Source: Magnolia sinica (taxonomy: Eukaryota; Streptophyta; Magnoliopsida; Magnoliales; Magnoliaceae). From it: a DNA stretch of 64,000 nt. Each line of letters begins with the position of its first letter. Within the stretch, counting starts at the first letter, position 1. The stretch spans positions 34,217,001 through 34,281,000 of the forward strand of contig NC_080573.1 of assembly GCF_029962835.1 (NCBI RefSeq), given 5' to 3'. The notes under the pieces are model-generated. The model was not told where the DNA came from and did not search any database. It saw only the letters and a list, made by a program, of their open reading frames with translations. A program made the translations under genes and the position numbers. This document shows, piece by piece, positions 23,901 to 35,850 of this stretch.

Positions 23901-24529
23901 CTTATTTTTGAAGGTTTTTTGTGCGCCTTTTATTTAAACTCAATTTCCAAACTACTCCACGGTAGTTCTTTCCCTGTAAAGAGATGCCATGTGCCCCTTA
24001 TCTTAAAAGCTCCATAAATTACTACCAAAACCCACCAAGTCTCTGAAAAAAGGGCCTTTATCTTTTGCACCTCCACAACCACTCTCCCTCATTTTCTCCA
24101 TTCTTCCAACACAAGGAACCCATTCTCTTTGAAGAAATTCCTGCAAAAACTAAATGAAAGAAACGGAAGCTTACACTAGAAGAAAGCAAAAGGTAAACAG
24201 GATTTAAGAACTTTAAAATCTTTCCCAATCATTCTTGGCTAAGAAGAACACCTCAACCTGTAAGGTTTTGAGGAACAACTCAAGTAACCATTGCAGATGG
24301 GGGGATTTTATAGATCTTTCCTTTTCTTCACTTCAATCACCATATTACAAGAAAACACTTACAAGCCAAGGCCCTCTGTTGAATCGAGCAAGAACATATA
24401 TCAAGAATAGAGTTCCAAGAACTACTCACCATGTTTGCCTCTTCATTTTACTCTTTAGTTTCATTTCTTTTTTACATTTCACCTGAAATTGCTTTTTAGA
24501 ATTTCAATCCCCAGAGAAGAGACCATGTC
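20961..24529. other. Intergenic DNA, no recognised gene
   Basis: AT-rich. Near 22740-22850 there are ATATCATATGATATTTATGATATT-like words resembling the 13640 element. Short open frames (21101-21343, 22551-22790, 23446-23691) have no family I know and no splice context. Confidence 0.4.
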
Positions 24530-24712
24530 TTGAGTCACATGGACAGAGAAGGTGCTTAATGCTTTCTCCATCACCCGACCAAGACCAATATGGAGTCACA
24601 AATACAGATTCATTGGGATTCTTGACATGGACGGAGAAGGTGCCTAATGCTTTCTCCATGTCTTGACCTGGATTCTTTGAGATTCGAGACCAATATGGAG
24701 TCACAAATACCA
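24530..24712. repeat. Imperfect two-copy tandem repeat (~95-105 bp unit)
   Basis: ACATGGACRGAGAAGGTGCYTAATGCTTTCTCCAT and ACCAATATGGAGTCACAAATAC each occur twice in order, at 24537-24612 and about 24623-24711. Part of retroelement-like DNA on minus; class not assigned. Confidence 0.5.
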
Positions 24713-25328
24713 AACGCAAAATCCTTCCATCTGGAAGACTGGCTTCATGGCTTTTGTAGCTGTTTCTGGAATCCCCAAATCTGACTAGTGGCAAATACAT
24801 TATTTATCTTTTCTTTTACACCTAAAATTTTTCTAGCAAACTTAACAGTCTGTTTCAGAAAAGGTTACACTGCACTTGAGAGCTTCAGTAAGTGAGCGAA
24901 CAGACTACAAATTAACTAACAGATATAGCATGTGAAGAACAAAAGACAAAGATAACAACAGAGATACAAAGATGGTACCTATTCTCTCAACATGTGTATA
25001 GGACCCCCTATCAATCCTCACTCAACTGGTGTTAAATGACAAGGAATATGAGGAAAATTGAGAGTTTGTAACAGTAATATGATCCAAAGCACCAAAATCT
25101 ACGATCTAGGAAAGACCAATAGATGATGCAGAGACTAAGTGAGAGAAGGCAAGCAAAACAAAGTGATGAAAAGGCACTTTTGAGAATAGTAAGATGACAA
25201 GTGAGTTCTGAGATCTCATTAGAAGATTATTTGTCAGAAGAACCCGAGGTAGATACATCAGACTCAATACAAGCACCCCTTTCACCTTCAGTAGATGCAG
25301 AACAAGCTTTCCTTGGAGGAACCAACTA

Positions 25329-25717
25329 GATTCCTGCGATGTCTTCCTCACATGATGTGCACATCCAGTGTGTACATTACAGCTTCTCTTTGTCATCATT
25401 CAAGACATTACAACAAACACATCCAACATAACTGTGAATAACACATTGACATCATCACTACGATAATTAAATCCACCAAATTGACCACCACAGTCCTGCC
25501 ATCCATGAGCCTAACCACCATCTAGATTCCTGCAATGTCTCCCTCTCATGACGTGCACATCCACAGTGTATACAATACAGCTTGTCTTTTTCATCATTCA
25601 AGACATAACAAAAAACACATTCAACATAACTGTCAACAACACCATGTCCATGTGATCACCATGATAACTAAATCCACCAAATCAACCAGCACAGTCCTGC
25701 CATCAGTCATCCTAACA
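25329..25717. repeat. Tandem duplication of ~195 bp
   Basis: Unit 1 (25329-25523) and unit 2 (25524-25717) both run from GATTCCTGC through CACATCCA, ATCATTCAAGACAT, CAACATAACTGT and AAATCCACCAAAT to CACAGTCCTGCCATC. Differences are scattered, so the duplication is old. It may lie within copia debris. Confidence 0.65.
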
Positions 25718-25899
25718 ACCACCTCTTCAACACCATGACCATAATAAGACCCTGCCAAAGGAGATTGTTCGGGGATATTATTTACAGCCAAACAACTTTC
25801 AGTTCTCTTCTCTGAAGCAACAAGTAAAATGTTCTTGAGGATTCAAGAGGTTCTCGACCAAATTTACGAGAGAACCATTTCACACTCTAGATTGACACC

Positions 25900-26270
25900 C
25901 ACCGGAAAATCAAATATTTGTAGTCCTATCTGCTCTGCATTTTTTTTTATCACAACATGACCTAATGGGTCGATTGTGACTCATCTCAAGACGCATTCTA
26001 CGGCGAGTTATGCAATAATCCCTCAGAGACTTGTCATCTTGGCAGAACGGAGTTATCTCTCTAGTGAGCTGAAATACCCTAGTAAAATTCTCTTCTGAGA
26101 GTAGGAGACTGCAATAGATTCCCAATATTTCTTTTGCGGTCAAACAATACATGAATGTCTAATTGATCTCTGGTTTCACTGAATGCAGTAATGAAGACGT
26201 GACTGCCACTTAGATTGGACAAGATACCTTCTATTGAACTAATGCTCTTATCTATAAACATAAACCACTA
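25900..26270 (-). pseudogene. Possible Ty1/copia gag relic
   Basis: Minus-strand frames give FIDKSISSIEGILSNLSGS and, shifted, RVFQLTREITPFCQDDKSLR, which resemble the helical copia-type Gag domain (FQL..EI...QDD.S...Y). Frameshifts separate the pieces. Tentative; no protease or integrase piece recognised next to it. Confidence 0.4.
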
Positions 26271-27253
26271 AAAACTTCACATACTAGAACGGATCTAAAA
26301 ATAATAATGCCAGCACAATCTCATTATCACAGAAGGGAACATTGTTTCCACATCAACGTTGGAATATCCCCCAAAAAACCTGCCCAAAACAAACAGCCCC
26401 AGATACCATTGAAACAACCACAAAACATCAAAAACACCATATGGAATCACCAATATGGGAGTTTAAACCAAAAGTGCCCCAAAACAGTAAAAAGAAAAAA
26501 GCATCGTGCAGCGAGATACCCCTGCAAAAGACATAACGACTCCCTCGACTCTCAACAGTCTTAAATGATTCTCGTCTTTGGTTTAGTACTCCATCAACCG
26601 AGACAGACTATAGCAAAAATAAATAAATCACAGAGAAAACAGCACAAGCCAAAAGTAAAATTGAATTTTTCCAAATTTTCTCTAGATCTTAAAAACACCA
26701 CTTGAAACTTATCAAAAGATCTCAAAAAACACAATTCCTCAGGAGAACAAGAATGCTCTGGTTTTTGTGATATGAGACTTGATTGGCAAAAAGCCCTTAG
26801 AGATAACAAAATGGTGCATCTCTTTCCTTAGCTCCCATCTTCTTGAGTCAAGCTTCTTCTCTAGACCTCTGATTGTTCTACCTCCTTTTCTAGTATTATT
26901 GGAGTCCTTGGTCAAGCTCACAAGCTCCCACCATCCAATCAGCTTCTCCTTATTTTCTTCTCCAATTCTGACGGCATTCCCACAAGTTCCTGCTGCATAA
27001 TCAATTTGTAATTTCCCCTAGCGGAAGCCTTGCCCATGCTATTGTCAGATTTTTAGACATGGACAAGGAAGTGAGAGAAACCAACCACTAATAATGATCG
27101 TCCCTTGACATGGGTTGGATATTTGTTCATGTGAGTGTGTGTGTGTCTGTGTGTGGATTTGCCTCATCTCTCCCCCTCCCCCTTTTTGGACCTTTTGCAA
27201 CTGAATGCATCAAGTTGAAGCTGGCCCTGAAATCGTGTGTGTGTGTGTAAAGC
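26271..27253. other. Intergenic DNA
   Basis: No gene recognised. A short GT microsatellite lies near 27135-27155 and another at 27236-27249. Confidence 0.4.
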
Positions 27254-28170
27254 ATTGTTCCGAGTATCGGTGATACTATCAATAATATCACACCGATATT
27301 ATCAGTATCTCCACCTCAGCGATACCAATAACACTTGTATAGAATAAAAAAATTCCAGGTATTGGCGATGCATTGACAATATATCGCTAGGAATCGCCAA
27401 TGCATCAATATCGTCAATGTATCGCCAATGTTTTCGACCGTGTAAATTCCAAATGCCGCTTATATCACCAATGTGTAAGCGATATTTCAATGTATTGACA
27501 ATATTTCGATAATATCACTATAGTATCGCCAATGTATCAATATCACAAAAAATCTATTTATTAAAAAAAAAAAATCCATCTCAAATTTTTCTTATGGGTG
27601 GGGATGGTATGATGAAATGCATTGTTTGTGTGTATATGTATGCATGCATGGATGGATGGTTGGATGGATAGATGGATATATGTGCGTATGTGTATGGATG
27701 GAGGGATGGATCATGCATGTTTGCATATATGTATGTGTCATCATATGTATGCATGCATGGATAGATGGATGGTTAATGGATGGATCATGCATGTGTGTTT
27801 GTATGTAGGTATGCACATGTATGGATCAATGGATGGATCCACCAATTTCCCCATGTTTCCCCAGTGTTTCTCTAAGTCAACGATACATGCTTTTAGGCCA
27901 TCATTGAAGGGAAACTTATTATTTATTTATTTGAAAAATGAAGGGAAACTTATTATTTATTTATTTGAAAGATGAAGGGAAACTTGTTATTTCATTCCTA
28001 AATATGCAAATATAAGTCTTTTTGCTATTATTTGATTCTTAAATATGCAAATATGTTTATAATAGCATCTCCTGAAGTACCATTGAAAAATTCCACCATT
28101 TTCCCCGAGTCAATGGTGCATTTTTGTATCTCCAGCCAGCGATACATGTCATGATACCAATACAATGAAC
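27254..28170. mobile_element. AT-rich inverted-repeat element related to the 13640 element
   Basis: The left end CATTGTTCCGAGTATCGGTGATA and the right end read inward (CATTGTATTGGTATCATGACATG) are similar. The left 300 bp is dense in TATCGCCAATGTATC / CGATATT words. Target duplication not found; it has absorbed the microsatellite at 27640-27836. Confidence 0.45.
27640..27836. repeat. ATGG/ATGT tetranucleotide-rich tract
   Basis: Long run of ATGG, ATGT and GCATGCATGG words. Short open frames here (MHAWMDGW...) are only the microsatellite read in frame. Confidence 0.8.
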
Positions 28171-28176
28171 GTTAGT

Positions 28177-28178
<2 letters not shown>

Positions 28179-28222
<44 letters not shown>
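28179..28222. repeat. (GA)n microsatellite
   Basis: About 22 uninterrupted GA dinucleotides, immediately left of the fold-back element. Confidence 0.95.
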
Positions 28223-28226
<4 letters not shown>

Positions 28227-28229
28227 CCT

Positions 28230-29350
28230 AGTCCACTGGTTGGATGATATTGGTGATTAATTAATGGTAATAAATACAAGGGAGAGGAGTTATTTCACAC
28301 GACTATTGGAAAAGGGAGTTGGTGACTTGGGAAGGGAGCACCTTGGTGTTTATGTGAAATCCACCCTGACCACTAGGTGTGTCACACCATATTAGGCTTA
28401 TGGCCCAAAAATCCAGCCCCATTTGTTATTCAGGTGGACCACACAATTGGAAATAGTGTACAAGCAACGCTTACCCTCCAAAATATTTCCTTTGGTTTCG
28501 CCCACCTAAATCACAAATAAGCCTTTTTTGGGGCATCAAGCCTAATTTTGTTGTGGCATCTAATGGTTGAAGTGGATTTCATATGATCATCAGAGTGAAT
28601 CCTGTAAAATTCTATGGAGCAGGGCTTTCTCCCAACTATTTCCTTTGATGTGGCTCACCGCGCACATGAATCACATATCAGCCTGATTTTTTGGACCCAC
28701 ACCTAATGTGCAATTAACATCAAATGGTCGGAGAGGATTCGCATACATATCACGGTGGAGCCATATAAAATAAAGGGTGGTCATCCCTCTCTTGGCTATT
28801 ACAAAAGAAAAGAGATTTCTGCTGATATATTAAATTTAAATTAAAGAGAGAGAGAGGGAGAGAGGGAGAGAGAGAGAGAATTTTATTGGACGCATTATTT
28901 TAACAAGCTCACCATGACGTGTATATGAGATCCACTCTAATCGTTAGTTGTGTAATCCTGCATTAGGCCCATGGCAAAAAAATCAAGCTAACCTATGATT
29001 TAAGTGGGCCACACCAAGGAAAATATTTGGGAGAGAGACGTTCACACTTGAATTTTACAAAGCCCACCGGATTATTATAAGAAGTCCTCTCCAACCATTA
29101 GAAGCCATATCAAAACTTAGGCTTAGGGCCCAAAAATTAGGTCCACCTATGATTCAAGTGGGCCATGAGCCTAACATGGGGTGACACACCTGGTGGTCGA
29201 GGTGGATTTCACATAAACACCACAATGGGGCCCACCTGAGCTACCACTCTATTTTTCCAAGTCATGTGAAATAACTACTCTCACTACATATTTATTAGCA
29301 TTAATTAATCACCAATATCTAAGTTAGTTGGATGTTTAACCGGTTGGACT
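28230..29350. mobile_element. Fold-back element with long terminal inverted repeats (~1.1 kb)
   Basis: The left arm AGTCCACTGGTTGG...GATATTGGTGATTAATTAATG...GTTATTTCACACGACT...TTTATGTGAAATCCACC...GTGTGTCAC is matched in inverted order by the right arm ending GGTTGGACT at 29350. Arms are some 200-250 bp each with moderate divergence. The middle holds AT-rich sequence and a GA-rich tract near 28845-28880. No coding sequence; no target duplication seen. Confidence 0.65.
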
Positions 29351-30542
29351 TGAGAGTTTCTCATGTATATAAAATTTATGTATATATATATTTATATATG
29401 TATGTAGATCGTTCAAAAAAAATTATATATGTATGTATGTATTTATGTACTGGATGGTGTGGATATATGGAAGCATAAGTAAGAAAAACTAAAAAAAAAT
29501 GAGAAATGCAAAAGAAGCTAACCAAAGAAGAATGGATATGATGGCATGCCACCACTACTTATTGTCCCCTGGATATATTCAATCTCAATAACAATGTATA
29601 CATCCATGATGCATTGCATTGGAGTTGGATTTTATATACATATATATATATATAGCCCAATATTCAGCTGCGCACCATTTCTCACAAGTTCTCGTGAGAA
29701 CTTTATAAGAACTCTTCACACGTGATGTAAGCCTATAATATGAACAGTCCACATGATCCAGCACCCATGAAACACCCAAGGCCTAACTTTTACCCTAATC
29801 CAAATTTTTGGTGGGCCATGGCAAAAGAAAACAGTTTCCTCCCTTGATTTGCATCTCTCTTTGCTATGGCCCACCAAAGTTTTGGACCAGGGTGAAGATC
29901 ATAATACTCTCATATTAGTGAGGAACCACATCAAAGCAATTGCTCAAATTGATGCAGAAGTTGAAGACACACTAAAACCATAAAGGAGATATCGATAGAA
30001 ATCCATGAAAAGGACTCCTCCCTAATGCAAACTCTGGGGAAGAAGATACTCTGTGAATTAGTAACAAGTAAAACAATGAAATAAATACGGATTTCCAAAA
30101 GGTAGAGAGAACAAACAGTGTTCCTGTGCGTGTCAGCCCAAAAATATGAAGATAGAGTTCTCCTCTAAGCAAAACTTATGAAGTCTATAAATGATTGCTT
30201 CATGTGTTTACAATGTATATAAAGAGAAAATGACAATTGTGTGGCTCTATGGCCTCCATTTTCCTGATTGGACAAGATTCAAGAACTCCTCTTTAGTTCC
30301 CTACTAATTTTAAAGATAGACCCCATTTTATTTCCACGCAATAACAGCTAACTTGTAAGGTATTAACACATGGGCTAACTTAATAAAACTAAACTCATTC
30401 TATGTCATTGCTAATCAATGGAGAATGAATATATTATCATCTTTTCAAAAAAAAAAATGGAGAATGAAGAAAGGCCACAGAGTAACCATTGGAGCCTTAT
30501 CAACCAAAATTTTATTACTATTTAATATGACGATTACACTAA
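29351..30542. other. Intergenic DNA
   Basis: Contains TA microsatellites (29375-29400, 29636-29655) and an inverted pair around 29790-29900 (TTTTTGGTGGGCCATGGCAA and TTGCTATGGCCCACCAAAGT), that is, a small MITE-like hairpin. No gene. Confidence 0.45.
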
Positions 30543-30739
30543 GGAGGCGTTTGGATCATAAGCTACTTGTGCCATAAGTAGCTTATCTTGATTTCTACTT
30601 ATTAAACTGAAGTGATTAAGTAACTTCAAATAAAAAATCTACTTATATCTGGTCATAAACCAAACTTATCTCAAATAAGTACCTTATCTACTGCTGTAAG
30701 TAGAAAAAGTAACTTATTTGGTGGTATCTAAACGGGCCC
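30543..30739. mobile_element. Tourist-like MITE with TAA target duplication (197 bp)
   Basis: TAA flanks it at 30540-30542 and 30740-30742. Ends are GGAGGCGTTTGGATCATAAG and, inward from the right, GGGCCCGTTTAGATACCACC. The interior has ACTTAT/ATAAGT words in both directions. Confidence 0.75.
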
Positions 30740-30742
30740 TAA

Positions 30743-31374
30743 GAAAACACACAATACCCTGACATTGACAAGGACACTTGAACACACTAAACGCTAAAAT
30801 AAGGATCCAACTTGAACACACTAAATGCTAAAATAAGGATCCAACTTCCGCAGGACCAATTGAAAGGACCAACAGCCCACCGCTTGATTTTGGCTCATTT
30901 TTGGTCCACGCTCCCCAAAATGAGAACAGGCTGACTTTAGAAGTCTTCATTAGGTTAACTGAATCAACTGCTCTAACATTTTCTTTTTGAAAGATAACCA
31001 ACTGCTCTAACAAGTGTGTATAAAGAGGGAGAAAAAAGAAAGAAAACCTCTCACTGATGAAAGGTTCTCTCAACATCTGAAAGGAAAAAAAAAAATGTAA
31101 TCTCAAACACTAACTACCATATACATTCTTAAAAAGTATAAATAGCGAGCAGAATCCTTGGCGACATGCAATGTTTTGAGTAAGTTTATGCTTGCAGAAT
31201 TTAAGGATTTTAAATGAGTACTCCTCCATTTAAAAGTTCTTCAATTTATTTAACGTAAACATTTCCAGATGAGAAAAAACCAGTAGTCTACTAGTCAGTT
31301 TGGAAATAAACCCAATCCAATCCAGTGAGAACTTTTTTTGAGAGATCAATCCAGTGAGAACTTTTCGATCATTG

Positions 31375-31417
<43 letters not shown>

Positions 31418-32068
31418 CTTTACATATTAAAGCAAAAGTTCACAGGTTAAAAAGTGTTTCTTTTCTCTTTGTATAACTGATTTTCACTGTTCTCAAGACA
31501 TTTAGTTCCCAAGTTGATATAATCCTCGAATCAATTGCAATTTACACTCCATGGTTAGGATGTGAGTTGCAACTGGAAGTGTCACTGACCAATGGCCAAA
31601 TAATTTCAAGACAACCATGAAATTGAGATGCTGCAACTGTTATTTTTTCTGATGCAGAACAGTGTCACAGCCAGTCCAATACAAATCACATGAAACAGGA
31701 TAGAATTAAAGGGGAGAACCACAGAAAATGCAGACAAGCATTATGACATCATGAATTTTTTAAACCCAACAAAAAAATTATATGGAGATGAAATTAAGGC
31801 AGCATACTGTAAATGAGAACCAATATAAACTGAGGAAAAGAAGCCATCACGTTAAATCAATGCTCTATTTTAATCTTCAGGATCCAGAAATCATAATATC
31901 ATAGAAAGGACACAAAGAGAACCATAAATAAAATAAGAAGTTACCAAGGCAAGTTTCTAAAACAGAGAATACCCAGAAAACATAAGCTGCCTCACCAATT
32001 CGATGAAGCAATTGGATTTCTCCATCGATTGAGGATTTATCCAAAACGCAAACATGTTGAAGCATGAA
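30743..32068. other. Intergenic DNA downstream of the F-box gene
   Basis: Holds a short duplication (AACACACTAAAYGCTAAAATAAGGATCCAACTT at about 30780-30848) and a (GA)n tract at 31379-31415. The part nearest 32068 must include the F-box 3' UTR, but no clear minus-strand AATAAA was picked out. Confidence 0.5.
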
Positions 32069-33427
32069 TCAGCAACCCATTACTGCACAGTTGTATACAA
32101 AAGCTCCCGCTCGTTCCCTGACAGCAAGCACATTCCAATCGGGTTCTCCACCACGCTCAGGACCCCAAGAGTGCAGCACAATAACTTCACCTTCAGGCCC
32201 TCTACGTCCACCAACCACCAATAATTTATCACCGCACGCCTTGAACGCTAGACCCCAACCGTTATAGGAGTCAGCCCTGACCGGCAGTGCCCTCACAACG
32301 TTCCACGTATTATTTATCTTATCATATATCTTAACCTCATTTGTAGATTCGTCAGCAGCATAAAGCTGATTATTTACAACAGCAACCAGAGGAGGGCTCT
32401 GCGCTGCTCTATTGCCACGTGGATACATATTTCTTATCCTCCTCCACGTCCTTGTCTCAAGGTTATACTCCTCGCCACAAGTTAAAGAATCTGCATTACT
32501 TGACATGCCTCCTATGACATAGAATTTCCCATCCATAAAAAAGCCAGAACACAATTTCCTTGGTAGGTTCATGTCGGGCAAAGCTTCCCAAAAACCCATC
32601 TCAGAATTGTACAGCTCAGCAGATTTTAAAACATGGCCATGCCTATCACTCCCCCCAGCAACAATAGCAATTTCCCCATGACTGCTAGAACCAAACAGAC
32701 AGCGTGGTATGTTCATCAGCGGGCATCTAGACCAATCACGTGCTACCAAGCTGTACATCCATATTGCAAATCCTGATAATTCTCGACCGAAAACAAGCAA
32801 TTGAGTCCCTACCGCAAGAGACTCCTTGTCCGCAGAAGAAAAACAGTCGTCGCACGGCATCCTAGGTAACCTCATCCATCTCTGTCTTACAGGATCGAAA
32901 GCTTCCCAAGGCATTAAACTGCAGGCTAAGTATACCCAATGTTCGACTATTCCCAGCTGTCTCCTTAATTTGTAAAGATATCCACTACCAATTAACTGTT
33001 TGAACCTTTTACTCAGACAAGAAAGTGAGGGGTAATCCGATCTACAGGTCCAGGCAAGGCAATCTAGTGCCATGTCATCGTGAAGACCAGGGAGGAGACA
33101 GTCATTTGATGCTTGACCATCGTAATCGCCTCCAGATTGTGTCTTATGTGCCGGTTTTCTCTTCTTTAACCCTAAACGTTCCCAACTAGTCATATACATT
33201 TCGCTGTCAAATATGCTTTTTTTAACGTCTTTTAGCAAGTTCCCATTCTGTGCTACTAGCATGTAAGCTAATAAATACCAATTTGTCTGAAACGATCCAT
33301 GCCCTCGATTGAAGGGAGTGAGGCCCTGTGAAAGCACACATCCTTGAGAACTAACCATAGCTCCTGATTTGCAATCGGACTCTTCCCTTTTCCTTTTTGG
33401 CTTCTCAAAGGAACAGCTGAAGAACAT
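32069..33427 (-). CDS. F-box/kelch-repeat protein, SKIP11-like
   Basis: A single uninterrupted 452-residue frame. The F-box lies at about residues 111-155 ([16 protein letters not shown]...[16 protein letters not shown]), followed by the family's [11 protein letters not shown] and [15 protein letters not shown]. Kelch blades follow at about 165-450: double glycines at 258-259, 306-307 and 406-407 with partner aromatics (W280, W328, W375), and the conserved [35 protein letters not shown] and [10 protein letters not shown]. This order fits the plant group around Arabidopsis SKIP11, whose F-box binds SKP1/ASK in SCF ubiquitin ligases while the kelch propeller picks the target. The first ATG after the leader intron is taken; Met24 is a possible inner start. 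Target is unknown. Confidence 0.95.
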   Translation of the reverse strand: MFFSCSFEKPKRKREESDCKSGAMVSSQGCVLSQGLTPFNRGHGSFQTNWYLLAYMLVAQNGNLLKDVKKSIFDSEMYMTSWERLGLKKRKPAHKTQSGGDYDGQASNDCLLPGLHDDMALDCLAWTCRSDYPSLSCLSKRFKQLIGSGYLYKLRRQLGIVEHWVYLACSLMPWEAFDPVRQRWMRLPRMPCDDCFSSADKESLAVGTQLLVFGRELSGFAIWMYSLVARDWSRCPLMNIPRCLFGSSSHGEIAIVAGGSDRHGHVLKSAELYNSEMGFWEALPDMNLPRKLCSGFFMDGKFYVIGGMSSNADSLTCGEEYNLETRTWRRIRNMYPRGNRAAQSPPLVAVVNNQLYAADESTNEVKIYDKINNTWNVVRALPVRADSYNGWGLAFKACGDKLLVVGGRRGPEGEVIVLHSWGPERGGEPDWNVLAVRERAGAFVYNCAVMGC

Positions 33428-33451
33428 CCGAGTGATTGTACGCAGGCAATG

Positions 33452-33546
33452 CTGTTTGGAAAGACAGGAAAAGAGTAGTCAAAAGGAAGCAGAAATGGAA
33501 CCACAAGGTCAAATTCTCAGAAAAAATAAAATAAAATAAACCTCAC
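33452..33546 (-). other. 5' UTR intron of the F-box gene
   Basis: On minus the sequence reads GAATACAG|GTGAGG, a T-rich stretch (TTTATTTTATTTTATTTTTT near the donor, CTTTTCCTGTCTTTCC before the acceptor) and AAACAG|CATTGCC. It is 95 bp, ends 24 bases before the ATG, and matches plant splice consensus well. Confidence 0.65.
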
Positions 33547-35204
33547 CTGTATTCAACCAAAACTTATCGATTTTCAACACCAAAGCATTTCGATCCTTCG
33601 ACATAAATCAGAGTCCAAAACATTCACTGTTACCAAATAAAAGAAAAGCATGAAATCAAGCACACATACTGTAATCTTAACAAAAATAAAATAAAATGGA
33701 CAATCATTTGCATTTCAACAGAATGATCATGGTCATCCAGCAAAGGGGTCACACAGAGCCAACAATCAATATCAAAGATGATAATTTGGTATCTGAAAAT
33801 AAAGTTCCATGTGCGACTTCCAACGAGAATAATAACACAACCAGATATCAATGAAGTACCCACTATCACTATATCACTATGACTATCCCTTTCCTCCAAA
33901 TAAAATCTCACCATCTCCTCGGCCTCGCTAAAAGCATCAAATTAGACGAACAATGTAATAAGGAATCAATAGCAAGGAGAACAAAGTTATCAAAAATATC
34001 CAAAGTAGTGAAGAATTTGCTCGTTTTTGTTAAATTAGCACTTTCTCTAGCCAAAACGGCAAAGATCTGCAGATTGTGATATCAAAACAAAACTGCCTAA
34101 TTCCATCAAAACTACACCTTTTCCATTCTAACCCCACTGTAATTAGTCATAGATAGATGAAGCAAAGCAATTAAAGCTTAAACAAAATCTCTACCTCACT
34201 TGAGCACAAAAAGGCACAAGTGATGCAAAACCAGAAGGTGCAAATCAACCTGAAGTTCCAGAATCTTAACAGAAGGGGCAGAAAGTACTTTCTAGATATA
34301 ACCTAAGCAGATCGAAATGATCGGATCTATCAAACAGAAAATCTCACCTTAGTAGAACATTTGTGCCATTCCTATATCAGAATCCCAGCATCCGAGGCAA
34401 GCGAAGGATGCAGCACCTTCAAACAGGAAAGAATTCCATATATTTACTAAAGTTTCATCTTTCTTCAGAAAATCAAATCAGATCATCCAAAAAAATCTCA
34501 CCTCAATACAATATGTCCGCAATTTTTCCACCTGAAACCACAATCCCCACCATTTTCGGCCGGAATATCTCCTTTTTCTTTAGCTGATAACAGCCGAAAT
34601 CTTCCTGGAGCTACCGTTTCAAAGGAAAATCAACTTCTTTTTTAGGATCGAGCTGATTTCCACCAGAAATCCCGATCGGTAAAACAAGGTCAAAATCAAA
34701 TGCCGGAATGTCTTCCCCGCGAACAAAATTTCACCCGATTGCAGCAGACAATGGCAGAGATCTTTCCAAAGAGTAAAGATCCAGCCAACAGATGACAACC
34801 GCAAGATCAGGCAAGAATTGAAAGCCCGCTGCCGGAAAAAGGGATCTCCTCAGTTCATTAACCCAAATCCGCCAGATTTTGCTGAAGTCCGCGGAAATCT
34901 CGCCAAGAGGAAAGATCCGGTAGCCAAAATCTGATCACAAGAGGGAATTGAAAGATCGCAGCCGGGAAAGGGAATCTCCTCCGTTGGAAGGCCGGAATCT
35001 GACGGCTTTTCCGGGGATGACGTCAGAAAACCTCGCCGGCGAAAGGAGATTTCCCGATCCGGATCCGAGTCATTTGAGAAACCTCATTTAGAGAGAGAGA
35101 GAGAGCTGAGATTTCTCTCTCTTCTTCTTCTCTTTTATTTGCTTTCTCTTTCGGTACCAGTAAGGTTTTAAAAGAACCAAGACAGGGATGGAACCCTCGA
35201 TCAC

Positions 35205-35222
35205 TCACATACACAACGCCAT
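35205..35222 (-). other. Five-codon upstream ORF in the F-box leader
   Basis: ATG GCG TTG TGT ATG TGA is the first ATG after the TATA box. A GTGAGT splice donor overlaps its end, so it may be cut by splicing. A role in limiting translation is conjecture. Confidence 0.35.
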
Positions 35223-35284
35223 CTCCACCAGCTCGGCCCACAAGCTTCCCTTTGATCTCTGCAACGTATTCTTTTTCCTCCTCC

Positions 35285-35293
35285 CTTTTATAG
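35285..35293 (-). promoter_or_regulatory. TATA box of the F-box/kelch gene
   Basis: CTATAAAAG on minus in a GC-richer context, followed by GGAGGAGGAAAAAG. Transcription would begin near 35258. Confidence 0.6.
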
Positions 35294-35439
35294 CTGCTTT
35301 CCGACCTCGTCTTTTACCGCGATGTAAGATAAGGGCAAAAACGGTAAAATAAGTATAGAAGAGCGACCTGTTTTGTTAAGGCGATATGCGCGAAGGAATA
35401 TTGATCAGGTGATTCCTAAGAGAGCGGATTAGGTCCGGC

Positions 35440-35850
35440 CCTGACCGTGGGGCCCACCTTGATGTATTTACTGTATATCCACGCCGTCCATTCGCATTCG
35501 TTTTTTCATCTCAATTTAGAAAGCATATCTAAATTTCTGGTGGACCACACCACAAGAAATGTGGTGAGTGACTATTAAATACTTTTTGTGGACCACATGA
35601 GTTTTGCACAATCTGGCATTTGATCTTTTATTCATTTTCATTCATCATCTGTGTAATGTTTGCCAACAGGTTGTATGGAAAATAAATACTATAATGAGCT
35701 CCAGTGGGCCCCAATAAGTATTTCCAATGACATAATCCACTTTATGTTTAGATCTGCTTCATTTTCTTACTCGGGCCATGAGAAAACAGATGAACTAATG
35801 TAAATATATAATAAATACATTAAGATGGGCCTTATGATTAGAGCTGCATC
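35440..35850. mobile_element. hAT-like MITE just upstream of the F-box promoter
   Basis: Family blocks GTGGGGCCCACCTTGATGTATTT and TATCCACGCCGTCCATTCG on the left and the inverse (AATACATTAAGATGGGCC) on the right. Between are TGGTGGACCACACCACAAGAAATGTGGTG and CAACAGGTTGTATGGAAAATAAA. Edges not fixed; starts about 150 bp beyond the TATA box. Confidence 0.6.

Larger units (their letters stand above)
33428..35260 (-). other. Long 5' leader region of the F-box gene, with introns
   Basis: From the TATA box to the ATG is about 1.8 kb with no coding potential. One intron is clear (33452-33546). A second acceptor, TTATTTGGTAACAG, ends at 33627 and would start an 80-base leader exon 33626-33547. Possible donors for it (AAG|GTGAGATT near 34348, GAG|GTGAGATT near 34499) lie upstream. 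A GA-rich tract sits at 35090-35105. Confidence 0.55.

Noticed and set aside
27592-27975. Met/His/Trp-rich short frames on both strands
   Set aside because: They are readings of the ATGG/ATGT microsatellite.
35023-35241. 72-residue minus-strand frame in the F-box leader as a gene
   Set aside because: It starts at GTG, not ATG, includes the GA microsatellite, and has no recognisable domain.
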